Source: Enterobacter sp. C2
Lineage (GTDB): Bacteria; Pseudomonadota; Gammaproteobacteria; Enterobacterales; Enterobacteriaceae
Reading direction: 5' to 3'
NCBI RefSeq assembly: GCF_019880405.1
Contig: NZ_CP082269.1
Span: 3,348,001-3,412,000, forward strand
DNA length: 64,000 nucleotides
The translations under genes and the position numbers were made by a program. This document shows positions 56,706 through 64,000 of the stretch, piece by piece. A model generated the notes under the pieces. That model saw only the letters and a list, made by a program, of their open reading frames with translations, searched no databases and was not told the DNA's origin. Numbering within the stretch: position 1 is the first letter of the stretch; each line of letters starts with the position of its first letter.

Positions 56706-59468
56706 ATGACCAACTACAGCCTGCGGGCGCGAATGATGATTTTAATCTTAGCGCCAACCGTTCTGATCGGTTTACTGCTTAGCGTTTTCTTTGTTGTCCA
56801 CCGTTACAATGACTTACAGCAGCAGCTTGAGGATGCGGGGGCGAGCATTATCGAGCCGCTGGCGGTGGCGAGTGAATACGGTATGAACCTGCAGAACCGC
56901 GACTCTATCGGCCAGCTGATCAGCATTCTGCACCGCCGTCACTCTGACATCGTGCGTGCCATCTCCGTCTACGATGACAATAACCGGCTGTTCGTGACCT
57001 CTAACTTTCAACTCGATCCCAAAACGTTAAAGCTTCCGGACGGCGCAGCCTTCCCTCGTGTGCTGAGCGTTACGCGCCATGGCGATCTGATGATCCTGCG
57101 CACGCCCATTGTCTCCGAGGGCTATTCACCCGACGAGCCCGCCACGCCGGATGTGAAAGCATCCAGTAATATGCTGGGCTACGTCGCGCTGGAGCTGGAT
57201 CTCCGCTCCGTGCGTTTACAGCAGTATAAAGAGATCTTTATCGCCGCCATGATGATGTTCTTCTGCACAGGGCTCGCGCTGATCTTTGGCTGGCGGCTGA
57301 TGCGCGACGTCACCGGGCCTATCCGTAACATGGTCAATACGGTAGACCGCATCCGTCGCGGCCAGCTGGATAGCCGCGTTGAGGGCTTTATGCTGGGCGA
57401 GCTGGATATGCTGAAAAACGGCATCAACTCAATGGCGATGTCGCTGGCGGCCTACCACGAGGAGATGCAGCACAACATCGATCAGGCAACATCGGATCTG
57501 CGTGAAACCCTTGAGCAGATGGAGATCCAGAACGTCGAGCTGGACCTGGCGAAGAAGCGCGCCCAGGAAGCCGCCCGTATCAAGTCCGAGTTTTTGGCCA
57601 ATATGTCACACGAGTTGCGCACTCCGCTTAACGGCGTGATTGGCTTTACCCGGCTGACGCTGAAATCCGAGCTGACACCGACCCAGCGCGATCATCTGCA
57701 TACCATTGAGCGCTCGGCCGATAACCTGCTTACCATCATTAACGACGTGCTGGACTTCTCCAAGCTGGAGGCTGGCAAGCTGATCCTGGAGAGCATTCCC
57801 TTCCCGCTGCGTAACGCCCTCGACGAGGTGGTTACCCTGCTCGCCCACTCCGCCCATGATAAAGGGCTGGAGCTGACGCTCAATGTCAAAAACGACGTGC
57901 CGGATAATGTGATTGGCGATCCGCTGCGCCTGCAACAGGTGATTACCAACCTGGTCGGCAACGCCATCAAGTTTACCGAAAACGGCAATATTGACGTGCT
58001 GGTGGAGAAGCGCGCCCTAAGCAACAACAAGGTGCAGGTCGAGATGCAGATCCGCGACACCGGGATCGGCATTCCCGAGCGCGATCAGTCCCGACTCTTC
58101 CAGGCGTTTCGCCAGGCGGATGCCAGCATCTCCCGGCGACACGGCGGAACCGGGCTGGGGCTGGTGATCACCCAGAGGTTGGTGAACGAGATGGGGGGCG
58201 ATATCTCTTTCCACAGCCAGCCAGGGCGGGGCTCGACGTTCTGGTTCCACATCAACCTCGATCTTAACCCTAACGTCAGCAGCGAAGGGCTGCCGACCGA
58301 CTGCCTCGCCGGTAAGCGGCTGGCCTACGTTGAGCCAAACGCCGCCGCCGCCCAGAGTACGCTGGATCTGCTCCAGGCAACCCCGCTGGAGGTGATCTAC
58401 AGCCCGACCTTCTCTGCCCTGCCTGAGGCGCGCTACGATATCCTGCTGCTGGCGGTGCCGGTGACCCTGCGCGAGCCGCTCACCATGCAGCACGAAAGGC
58501 TGGCAAAGGCCGCCTCCATGACCGATTTCCTGCTGCTGGCACTGCCGTGTCACGTGCAGATCAACGCCGAGCAGCTTAAGCAGGAGGGTGCCGCCGCGTG
58601 CCTGTTAAAACCGCTTACCTCCACGCGCCTGCTGCCTGCCCTGACCGAGTACTGCCGCCTTAATCGTCCTCGCGAGCAGTCGCTTAACGACGACCGCAAG
58701 CTGCCAATGAGCGTAATGGCGGTGGATGACAACCCGGCCAACCTGAAGCTTATTGGGGCGCTACTTGAGGATCAGGTCCAGTATGTCCAGCTGTGCGACA
58801 GCGGTCATAGCGCGATCGACTGTGCGAAGCAGATGCAGTTCGATCTGATCCTGATGGATATTCAGATGCCCGATATCGACGGTATTCGTGCCAGCGAAAC
58901 CATTCGCCAGCTGCCGCACCAGCAGCAGACGCCGGTGATCGCGGTAACGGCCCACGCTATGGCCGGGCAAAAAGAGAAGCTGCTGAACGCCGGGATGAGC
59001 GGCTATCTGGCGAAACCCATAGAAGAAGAGAAGCTCCATAGCCTGCTGCTGCGCTACCTTCCCGGCCCTGGGGTCAGCCAGTGGCTAACCCCGCCGGAGC
59101 CGGAGCCGATAGAAGCCTCGCAGGATCCTGAGGTCTCCCTGGACTGGCAGCTGGCCCTGCGCCAGTCGGCAAATAAACCCGATCTGGCGCGGGAAATGCT
59201 ACAGATGCTGATCGCCTTCCTGCCGGAGATCCGCAATAAGGTTGAGGAGCAGTTGGTGGGAGAAGCGCCTGAAGATTTAGTCGAGGCTATTCACAAGCTG
59301 CACGGCAGCTGCGGCTACAGCGGTGTACCGCGCCTCAAGCGGCTGTGTCATCTGATCGAACACCACTTGCGCAGCGGCATGCCCGCAGAGGATCTGGAGC
59401 CGGAGTTTCTGGAGCTGCTGGATGAGATGGATAACGTGGCGCGGGAAGCGCGCAGGTGGATTGGCTGA
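56706..59468 (+). CDS. barA: Hybrid sensor histidine kinase BarA
   Basis: BarA phosphorylates UvrY and so controls the CsrB/CsrC RNAs; it responds to short-chain organic acids. The 920-residue product has membrane segments at about 10-32 and 175-198 flanking a periplasmic sensor part, a HAMP domain, a kinase core with His302 in [13 protein letters not shown], ATPase motifs ([42 protein letters not shown]), a receiver domain with Asp718 in [13 protein letters not shown], and an HPt domain with His866 in [15 protein letters not shown]. All phosphorelay residues are present. Two residues longer than E. coli BarA. Confidence 0.98.
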   Translation: MTNYSLRARMMILILAPTVLIGLLLSVFFVVHRYNDLQQQLEDAGASIIEPLAVASEYGMNLQNRDSIGQLISILHRRHSDIVRAISVYDDNNRLFVTSNFQLDPKTLKLPDGAAFPRVLSVTRHGDLMILRTPIVSEGYSPDEPATPDVKASSNMLGYVALELDLRSVRLQQYKEIFIAAMMMFFCTGLALIFGWRLMRDVTGPIRNMVNTVDRIRRGQLDSRVEGFMLGELDMLKNGINSMAMSLAAYHEEMQHNIDQATSDLRETLEQMEIQNVELDLAKKRAQEAARIKSEFLANMSHELRTPLNGVIGFTRLTLKSELTPTQRDHLHTIERSADNLLTIINDVLDFSKLEAGKLILESIPFPLRNALDEVVTLLAHSAHDKGLELTLNVKNDVPDNVIGDPLRLQQVITNLVGNAIKFTENGNIDVLVEKRALSNNKVQVEMQIRDTGIGIPERDQSRLFQAFRQADASISRRHGGTGLGLVITQRLVNEMGGDISFHSQPGRGSTFWFHINLDLNPNVSSEGLPTDCLAGKRLAYVEPNAAAAQSTLDLLQATPLEVIYSPTFSALPEARYDILLLAVPVTLREPLTMQHERLAKAASMTDFLLLALPCHVQINAEQLKQEGAAACLLKPLTSTRLLPALTEYCRLNRPREQSLNDDRKLPMSVMAVDDNPANLKLIGALLEDQVQYVQLCDSGHSAIDCAKQMQFDLILMDIQMPDIDGIRASETIRQLPHQQQTPVIAVTAHAMAGQKEKLLNAGMSGYLAKPIEEEKLHSLLLRYLPGPGVSQWLTPPEPEPIEASQDPEVSLDWQLALRQSANKPDLAREMLQMLIAFLPEIRNKVEEQLVGEAPEDLVEAIHKLHGSCGYSGVPRLKRLCHLIEHHLRSGMPAEDLEPEFLELLDEMDNVAREARRWIG

Positions 59469-59481
59469 TAAGATCGTGGTC

Positions 59482-59516
59482 ACGCCGGGCGGCGCTGCGT
59501 TTGCCCGGCCTACGGT
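59482..59516. repeat. REP-type palindrome after barA
   Basis: ACGCCGGGCGGCGCTGCGTT followed by TGCCCGGCCTACGG, between the convergent barA and glycerate kinase genes. Confidence 0.85.
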
Positions 59517-59520
59517 TCGA

Positions 59521-60663
59521 TTAACGCCCTGCCTGGCCCGCTTTCAACACCGCCGCCACGTTGCGTGCCGTCATGCGCACGTTTTCCGCCGCATTTTTCA
59601 GGGCGTCGTCCAGCGTACAGATGCCGTAGATCACGCTGAATACCGCGTCGATACCATGCTCGTGCACCACGCCGACGTCTGCCGTCAGGCTGCCAGCGAT
59701 GCCGATCACCGGCTTGTTGTAGCGCTTCGCTACCTTTGCCACACCCACGGGAACTTTACCGTGCACGGTCTGGCTATCGATCCGTCCCTCGCCGGTGATC
59801 ACCAGATCCGCTTCGGCGACATAGCGATCGAGATGCAGCGCGTCGGTGACAATCTCAATGCCCTGCCGCAGCTCAGCACCGCAGAACGCAAACAGCGCCG
59901 CGCCCATGCCGCCTGCAGCCCCGCCCCCGGCAAGATCCAGCACGTCGAGATCGAGATCGCGCTTGATCAGCGCGGCATAGTGCGCCAGCGCCGCATCAAG
60001 GCGGGTAATCATCTCCGGCGTTGCCCCTTTCTGCGGCCCGAAGATCGCCGTTGCGCCCTCTTTGCCGGTCAGGGGATTGGTCACGTCGCAGGCAACCTCA
60101 ATACGGCAGTCGTGGAGCCGCCTGTCCAGCTCGCTGATGTCGATCCGCGCCAGCGTCTCCAACGCGCCGCCGCCCTGCCCGAGGGCGTCGCCTTCGCCGT
60201 TCAGCAGCTTTGCTCCCAGCGCCTGCACCATGCCTGCGCCGCCGTCGTTGGTAGCGCTACCGCCGATGCCAATAATGATATGCTTAACGCCCGCGTCCAG
60301 CGCATGACGGATCAGCTCCCCCGTTCCCCACGAGGTGGTGATCAGCGGATTACGTTGTTCGGGTAAGACCAGCTCAAGGCCGCTGGCCGCTGCCATCTCA
60401 ATAAATGCGCTCTGCTCGTCGCCGGAGAGGCCATAGAAGCCCTCAACCTGAGTGCCAAGCGGGCCGGTAACGGTAACCTCGACGATCCGCCCCTGAGTGG
60501 CGGCGACCATCGCTTCAACCGTGCCTTCACCGCCATCCGCCACCGGCAGTTTGATGTACTCCGCCTGAGGAAAGATCTCACGAAAGCCCTGCTCTATGGC
60601 GGTCGCAACATCAAGGGCGCTCAAACTCTCTTTATAGGAGTCCGGTGCGATAACAATTTTCAT
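59521..60663 (-). CDS. garK: Glycerate 2-kinase (GarK/GlxK family)
   Basis: Phosphorylates D-glycerate to 2-phosphoglycerate. The 380-residue product starts MKIVIAPDSYKESLSALDVA and has PVADGGEGTVEAMVAATQG, GTGELIRHALDAGVKHIIIG, GGSATNDGGAGMVQALGAK, FGPQKGATPEMI and VITGEGRIDSQTVHGKVPVG, all typical of the bacterial glycerate kinase family. It lies after gudD in the same direction, 86 bp away, and would finish glucarate breakdown by using the glycerate formed from tartronate semialdehyde. In E. coli garK lies in another operon; GarK versus GlxK cannot be settled by eye. Confidence 0.88.
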   Translation of the reverse strand: MKIVIAPDSYKESLSALDVATAIEQGFREIFPQAEYIKLPVADGGEGTVEAMVAATQGRIVEVTVTGPLGTQVEGFYGLSGDEQSAFIEMAAASGLELVLPEQRNPLITTSWGTGELIRHALDAGVKHIIIGIGGSATNDGGAGMVQALGAKLLNGEGDALGQGGGALETLARIDISELDRRLHDCRIEVACDVTNPLTGKEGATAIFGPQKGATPEMITRLDAALAHYAALIKRDLDLDVLDLAGGGAAGGMGAALFAFCGAELRQGIEIVTDALHLDRYVAEADLVITGEGRIDSQTVHGKVPVGVAKVAKRYNKPVIGIAGSLTADVGVVHEHGIDAVFSVIYGICTLDDALKNAAENVRMTARNVAAVLKAGQAGR

Positions 60664-60719
60664 AAGCCGTCCTTACGCAGAGTGATTGCCTAAACCCTAC
60701 AGCCGGAAAAACAGGGAAC

Positions 60720-60744
60720 AGGCCGATCCCGCCGGGACCGGCCT
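60720..60744 (-). terminator. Hairpin between gudD and the glycerate kinase gene
   Basis: AGGCCGATCCC pairs with GGGACCGGCCT (one mismatch, loop GCC) 5 bp after the gudD stop codon. Read leftwards it is followed by GTTCCCTGTTTTT, a weak T tract, so partial termination is likely and would lower kinase expression relative to gudD. Confidence 0.55.
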
Positions 60745-60749
60745 CTGCA

Positions 60750-62090
60750 TTAACGCACCATGCACGGACGTTTGTTATCAAACGTCCAGCCAGGGATCAG
60801 GTACTGCATGCCCATGGCATCGTCACGCGCGCCGAGACCGTGCTTCTGGTACAGCTCGTGCGCCTTCATCACCTGGTCCATATCCAGCTCGACGCCCAGA
60901 CCCGGCGTGCTCGGCACCTGCACCATCCCGCCTTTGATCTCAAACGGCGCTTTGGTCAGGCGCTGGTTGCCCTCCTGCCAGATCCAGTGGGTATCGATAG
61001 CGGTGACTTTACCCGGTGCGGCGGCAGCCACGTGGGTGAACATCGCCAGTGAAATGTCAAAGTGGTTGTTGGAGTGCGAGCCCCAGGTCAGGCCAAACTC
61101 GTGGCACATCTGCGCCACGCGCACGGAGCCCTGCATGGTCCAGAAGTGCGGATCCGCCAGCGGGATATCCACGGACTGCAGGGAGAGCGTATGGCCCATC
61201 TGCCGCCAGTCGGTGGCGATCATGTTGGTGGCGGTCGGCAGACCGGTGGCGCGGCGGAACTCGGCCATCACCTCACGGCCAGAGAAGCCCTGCTCTGCGC
61301 CACACGGATCTTCCGCATAGGCCAGCACGCCCTTCAGGTGCTTACCGATGCTGATGGCCTCGGCCAGCGACCACGCGCCGTTGGGGTCCAGGGTCACGCG
61401 CGCCTGCGGGAAGCGTTTCGCCAGCGCCACGATGGACTCGGCCTCCTCTTCGCCCGCCAGCACGCCGCCTTTCAATTTGAAATCGTTAAAGCCGTATTTC
61501 TCATAGGCCGCTTCGGCCAGACGCACCACGCGGTCCGGAGTCATCGCCTCTTCATGACGCACGCGGTACCAGTCGCATGGGTCATCCGGCTGACTCTGGT
61601 ACGGCAGCGGCGTCGCTTTGGCGTTGCCGACGAAGAACAGGTAGCCGAGCATCTCTACTTCACTGCGCTGCTGACCGTCGCCGAGCAGGGTCGCCACGTT
61701 GACGCCCAGGTGCTGACCCAGCAGGTCCAGCATCGCGGCTTCGATCCCGGTCACCACATGAATGGTAGTACGCAGGTCAAAGGTTTGCAGGCCACGGCCC
61801 GCCGAGTCGCGGTCGGCAAACTGGTTACGTACGGCGGTCAGAATGTTTTTGTACTCGCCAACGGTTTTGCCTACCACCAGCGCGGCGGCATCTTCCAGCG
61901 TCTGGCGGATCTTCTCGCCGCCCGGGATCTCGCCCACGCCGGTATGACCCGAGTTGTCTTTGATGATAACGATGTTACGGGTGAAGAACGGCGCGTGCGC
62001 GCCGCTCAGGTTCATCAGCATGCTGTCATGACCCGCAACCGGGATCACCTGCATGGACGTGACGACCGGGGTAGAAAATTGATTGCTCAT
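60750..62090 (-). CDS. gudD: Glucarate dehydratase GudD
   Basis: GudD dehydrates D-glucarate to 5-keto-4-deoxyglucarate. The 446-residue product is an enolase-superfamily protein with the full catalytic set at the E. coli numbers: Lys205 and Lys207 (FKLKGGV), Asp235 (LDPNGAW), Glu260 ([16 protein letters not shown]), Asn289 ([12 protein letters not shown]) and His339 ([10 protein letters not shown]). It ends in [12 protein letters not shown]. It follows gudX by 24 bp. Confidence 0.97.
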   Translation of the reverse strand: MSNQFSTPVVTSMQVIPVAGHDSMLMNLSGAHAPFFTRNIVIIKDNSGHTGVGEIPGGEKIRQTLEDAAALVVGKTVGEYKNILTAVRNQFADRDSAGRGLQTFDLRTTIHVVTGIEAAMLDLLGQHLGVNVATLLGDGQQRSEVEMLGYLFFVGNAKATPLPYQSQPDDPCDWYRVRHEEAMTPDRVVRLAEAAYEKYGFNDFKLKGGVLAGEEEAESIVALAKRFPQARVTLDPNGAWSLAEAISIGKHLKGVLAYAEDPCGAEQGFSGREVMAEFRRATGLPTATNMIATDWRQMGHTLSLQSVDIPLADPHFWTMQGSVRVAQMCHEFGLTWGSHSNNHFDISLAMFTHVAAAAPGKVTAIDTHWIWQEGNQRLTKAPFEIKGGMVQVPSTPGLGVELDMDQVMKAHELYQKHGLGARDDAMGMQYLIPGWTFDNKRPCMVR

Positions 62091-62114
62091 CGTTTAATCC
62101 TTTCTCTAACAAAT

Positions 62115-63455
62115 TTAGTGTCGACCAAAGACGGGGCGTTTGCGATCGAACGTCCAGCCGGGGATCAGATACTGCATCGGGCCTGCGTCATTACGCGCCC
62201 CGCCCGGAAGCGTCTTATACAGCTCGTGGGCTTTCTGTACCTGGTCCCAGTCCAGCTCCACGCCAAGGCCTGGTGCGTCCGGCACGGCAATCTGGCCGTG
62301 CTTAATCTCCAGCGGCTGCGTAGTCAGGCGCGCCTCGCCCTCTTGCCAGATCCAGTGGGTATCGATGGCGGTTGGGTTACCCGGCGCGGCGGCAGCGACA
62401 TGAGTAAACATCGCCAGTGAGATATCAAAGTGGTTATTAGAGTGGCAGCCCCACGTCAGACCCCAGTCGTCGCACAGCTGCGCCACACGTACCGCGCCGG
62501 AGAGGGTCCAGAAATGCGGATCCGCCAGCGGTATATCCACCGCGTTGAGCATCACCGCGTGACCCATCTCACGCCAGTTGGTGGCGATCATATTGGTTGC
62601 CACCGGCAGACCGGTTGCGCGACGGAACTCCGCCAGCACCTCCCGGCCAGAGAAGCCCTGCTCTGCACCGCACGGATCTTCTGCGTAGGTCAGGACATCG
62701 TTCAGCCCTTTGCAGAGTTCAATGGCCTCATCCAGCAGCCATGCGCCGTTGGGATCGACGGTGATGCGGGCATCCGGGAAGCGCTTTTTCAGCGCGCGGG
62801 CGGTGTCAATCTCCTGCTCGCCCGGCAGCACGCCGCCTTTCAGTTTAAAATCTTTGAAGCCGTAGCGATCCTGGGACGCCTCCGCCAGGCGCACCACCGC
62901 CTCGCTGTCCATCGCCTCTTGATGACGAAGATGATACCAGTCGTGGTTGCCCTCAGTTTTGACGAGATACGGCAAATCGGTCTTTTGCCGGTCGCCGACG
63001 TAGAACAGGTAGCCGAGCACCGTTACAGCATCGCGCTGTTTACCTGGCCCCAGTAGCTCGCAGACCGGCACCCCAAGCGTTTTACCCAGCAGGTCGAGCA
63101 GCGCGGCCTCCAGGGCCGCTACCGCATTCACCCGCAGCTCAAAGGTCCAGGCACCCTTGCCGAAGGTGTCAAAGTCAGCCGCCTGGTTGCCTTTGTGCAC
63201 CCGCTGAACCACCTGGTTTAAGCGGGCAACCTGCTGGCCGATAACCATTGGGATCGCATCGGTCAGCGTCTTCAGGATCACTTCGCCGCCGGGCGCTTCT
63301 CCAACGCCGGTGTTCCCGGCGTTGTCGGTCAGCACCACGATATTGCGGGTGAAGTAAGCGTTATGTGCCCCGCCGATATTCATCAGCATACTGTCGTAGC
63401 CGGCGACCGGGATCACTTTCATATCGGTAATAACGGGGCTGGATTGCATACTCAT
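62115..63455 (-). CDS. gudX: Glucarate dehydratase-related protein GudX
   Basis: GudX is a paralog of GudD with the same 446-residue length and, in E. coli, weak glucarate dehydratase activity; it can form a complex with GudD. The catalytic set is retained one position earlier: Lys204 and Lys206, Asp234 (VDPNGAW), Glu259, Asn288 and His338 ([10 protein letters not shown]). It differs from GudD mainly in the N-terminal capping region and by KLPYL-type loops ([18 protein letters not shown]). It follows gudP by 2 bp and precedes gudD. Confidence 0.95.
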   Translation of the reverse strand: MSMQSSPVITDMKVIPVAGYDSMLMNIGGAHNAYFTRNIVVLTDNAGNTGVGEAPGGEVILKTLTDAIPMVIGQQVARLNQVVQRVHKGNQAADFDTFGKGAWTFELRVNAVAALEAALLDLLGKTLGVPVCELLGPGKQRDAVTVLGYLFYVGDRQKTDLPYLVKTEGNHDWYHLRHQEAMDSEAVVRLAEASQDRYGFKDFKLKGGVLPGEQEIDTARALKKRFPDARITVDPNGAWLLDEAIELCKGLNDVLTYAEDPCGAEQGFSGREVLAEFRRATGLPVATNMIATNWREMGHAVMLNAVDIPLADPHFWTLSGAVRVAQLCDDWGLTWGCHSNNHFDISLAMFTHVAAAAPGNPTAIDTHWIWQEGEARLTTQPLEIKHGQIAVPDAPGLGVELDWDQVQKAHELYKTLPGGARNDAGPMQYLIPGWTFDRKRPVFGRH

Positions 63456-63457
63456 CG

Positions 63458-64000
63458 TTAGTGTCCTGTCACAGGTTTCAGTTCGACACGTTTGATATCG
63501 CCCACCAGCACCAGATAGCTGAGGACCGCGATCAGGGCATGAACACCCACGTAGATCAGCGCGCCGTTAAAGGAGCCGGTAGTGCCCACGATATAGCCGA
63601 TGGCGATCGGGGTAACGATCCCGGAGATGTTACCGAACATGTTGAACAGGCCGCCGGAGAGGCCGCTGATCTCTTTCGGTGCGGTATCGGCCATTACGGC
63701 CCAGCCCAGCGCGCCGATGCCTTTGCCGAAGAAGGCCATCGCCATAAAGCCGATGATCATCCACTCTGCGTCGACGTAGTTACAGAACACCATCACCATC
63801 GACAGCAGCATACCGAGCACGATGGGTGTTTTACGGGCGATGTTCAGCGAGCCCGTACGGCGCATCAGCCAGTCGGAGATAATGCCGCCCAGCACGCCAC
63901 CGGCAAAGCCGCAGATAGCCGGGATAGAGGCGACAAAGCCCGCTTTCAGAATCGACATACCGCGCGCCTGCACCAGGTAGACCGGGAACCAGGTGATAAA
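63458..64000 (-). CDS. gudP: Glucarate transporter GudP, 3' part only
   Basis: GudP is a major facilitator symporter of the anion:cation family that imports D-glucarate. About 181 C-terminal codons are in the window; the start lies beyond position 64000. The visible part has several membrane helices ([60 protein letters not shown]), the [20 protein letters not shown] motif found in this family, and a short polar tail ending [11 protein letters not shown]. First gene of the visible gudPXD order, coupled to gudX. Confidence 0.94.
   Translation of the reverse strand, partial: FITWFPVYLVQARGMSILKAGFVASIPAICGFAGGVLGGIISDWLMRRTGSLNIARKTPIVLGMLLSMVMVFCNYVDAEWMIIGFMAMAFFGKGIGALGWAVMADTAPKEISGLSGGLFNMFGNISGIVTPIAIGYIVGTTGSFNGALIYVGVHALIAVLSYLVLVGDIKRVELKPVTGH

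Noticed and set aside
61062-62420. 452-codon open frame on the + strand
   Set aside because: Antisense to gudD and the end of gudX; no domain and no ribosome binding site.

Overview
The window is chromosomal DNA of a member of the Enterobacteriaceae. The second half follows the E. coli gene order almost gene for gene (mutS, rpoS-nlpD-pcm-surE-truD-ispF-ispD-ftsB, ygbE-cysCND, iap, cysHIJ, queD/queE, eno-pyrG, mazG-relA-rlmD, barA, gud genes), with protein lengths equal or nearly equal to the E. coli ones. The gene content, the REP elements and the additional large type VI secretion locus fit the Enterobacter/Leclercia/Lelliottia side of the family. The species cannot be fixed from the sequence alone.

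Positions 1-25251 hold a type VI secretion system (T6SS) read entirely leftwards. From promoter-proximal to distal it runs: SH3 lipoprotein, tssJ, tssK, tssL (with an OmpA-like end), tssM, tagF, tssA, tssB, tssC; then an AT-richer cargo island (6.1-14.05 kb); then tagH (FHA), a PP2C phosphatase, an unrecognised secreted protein, tagJ, tssE and the start of tssF, which leaves the window. No tssG, clpV/tssH, vgrG, PAAR or kinase gene is visible; they are probably further left.

The cargo island is the most unusual part. It holds the amidase effector tae4 with a Rap1a-type immunity gene before it and Tai4-type immunity genes after it, hcp, an LprI-like secreted protein and a small lipoprotein. 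It then holds a compact array of what look like pore-forming effector modules: one full-length effector with a LysM-like N-terminus and a glycine-rich hydrophobic C-terminus, one orphan C-terminal copy of it, and four diverged two-helix membrane proteins that look like paralogous immunity proteins. A 206 bp segment is nearly identical in the intact effector and the orphan, which points to cassette exchange.

Positions 25252-26169 are a gene-free AT-rich spacer. From 26170 the core genome begins: mutS, osmC (in the mutS-rpoS interval known to be variable in enterics), then the rpoS and isoprenoid/cell-division block and the sulfate-activation operon cysDNC. The iap-cysH interval (40.5-43.0 kb), which in E. 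coli carries the type I-E CRISPR-Cas locus, has no cas genes here. It carries mqsRA, a toxin-less higA-like gene, an LprI-like secreted protein, one degenerate I-E repeat-spacer-repeat unit (29-32-29 bp) and one further isolated I-E repeat. This looks like the scar of a lost CRISPR-Cas locus.

The rest is housekeeping: cysJIH for sulfite production and reduction, queD/queE for queuosine, eno/pyrG, mazG/relA, the 23S rRNA methyltransferase rlmD, the hybrid sensor kinase barA, and a glucarate catabolic set (gudP-gudX-gudD plus a GarK-type glycerate kinase) that would take glucarate from uptake to phosphoglycerate.
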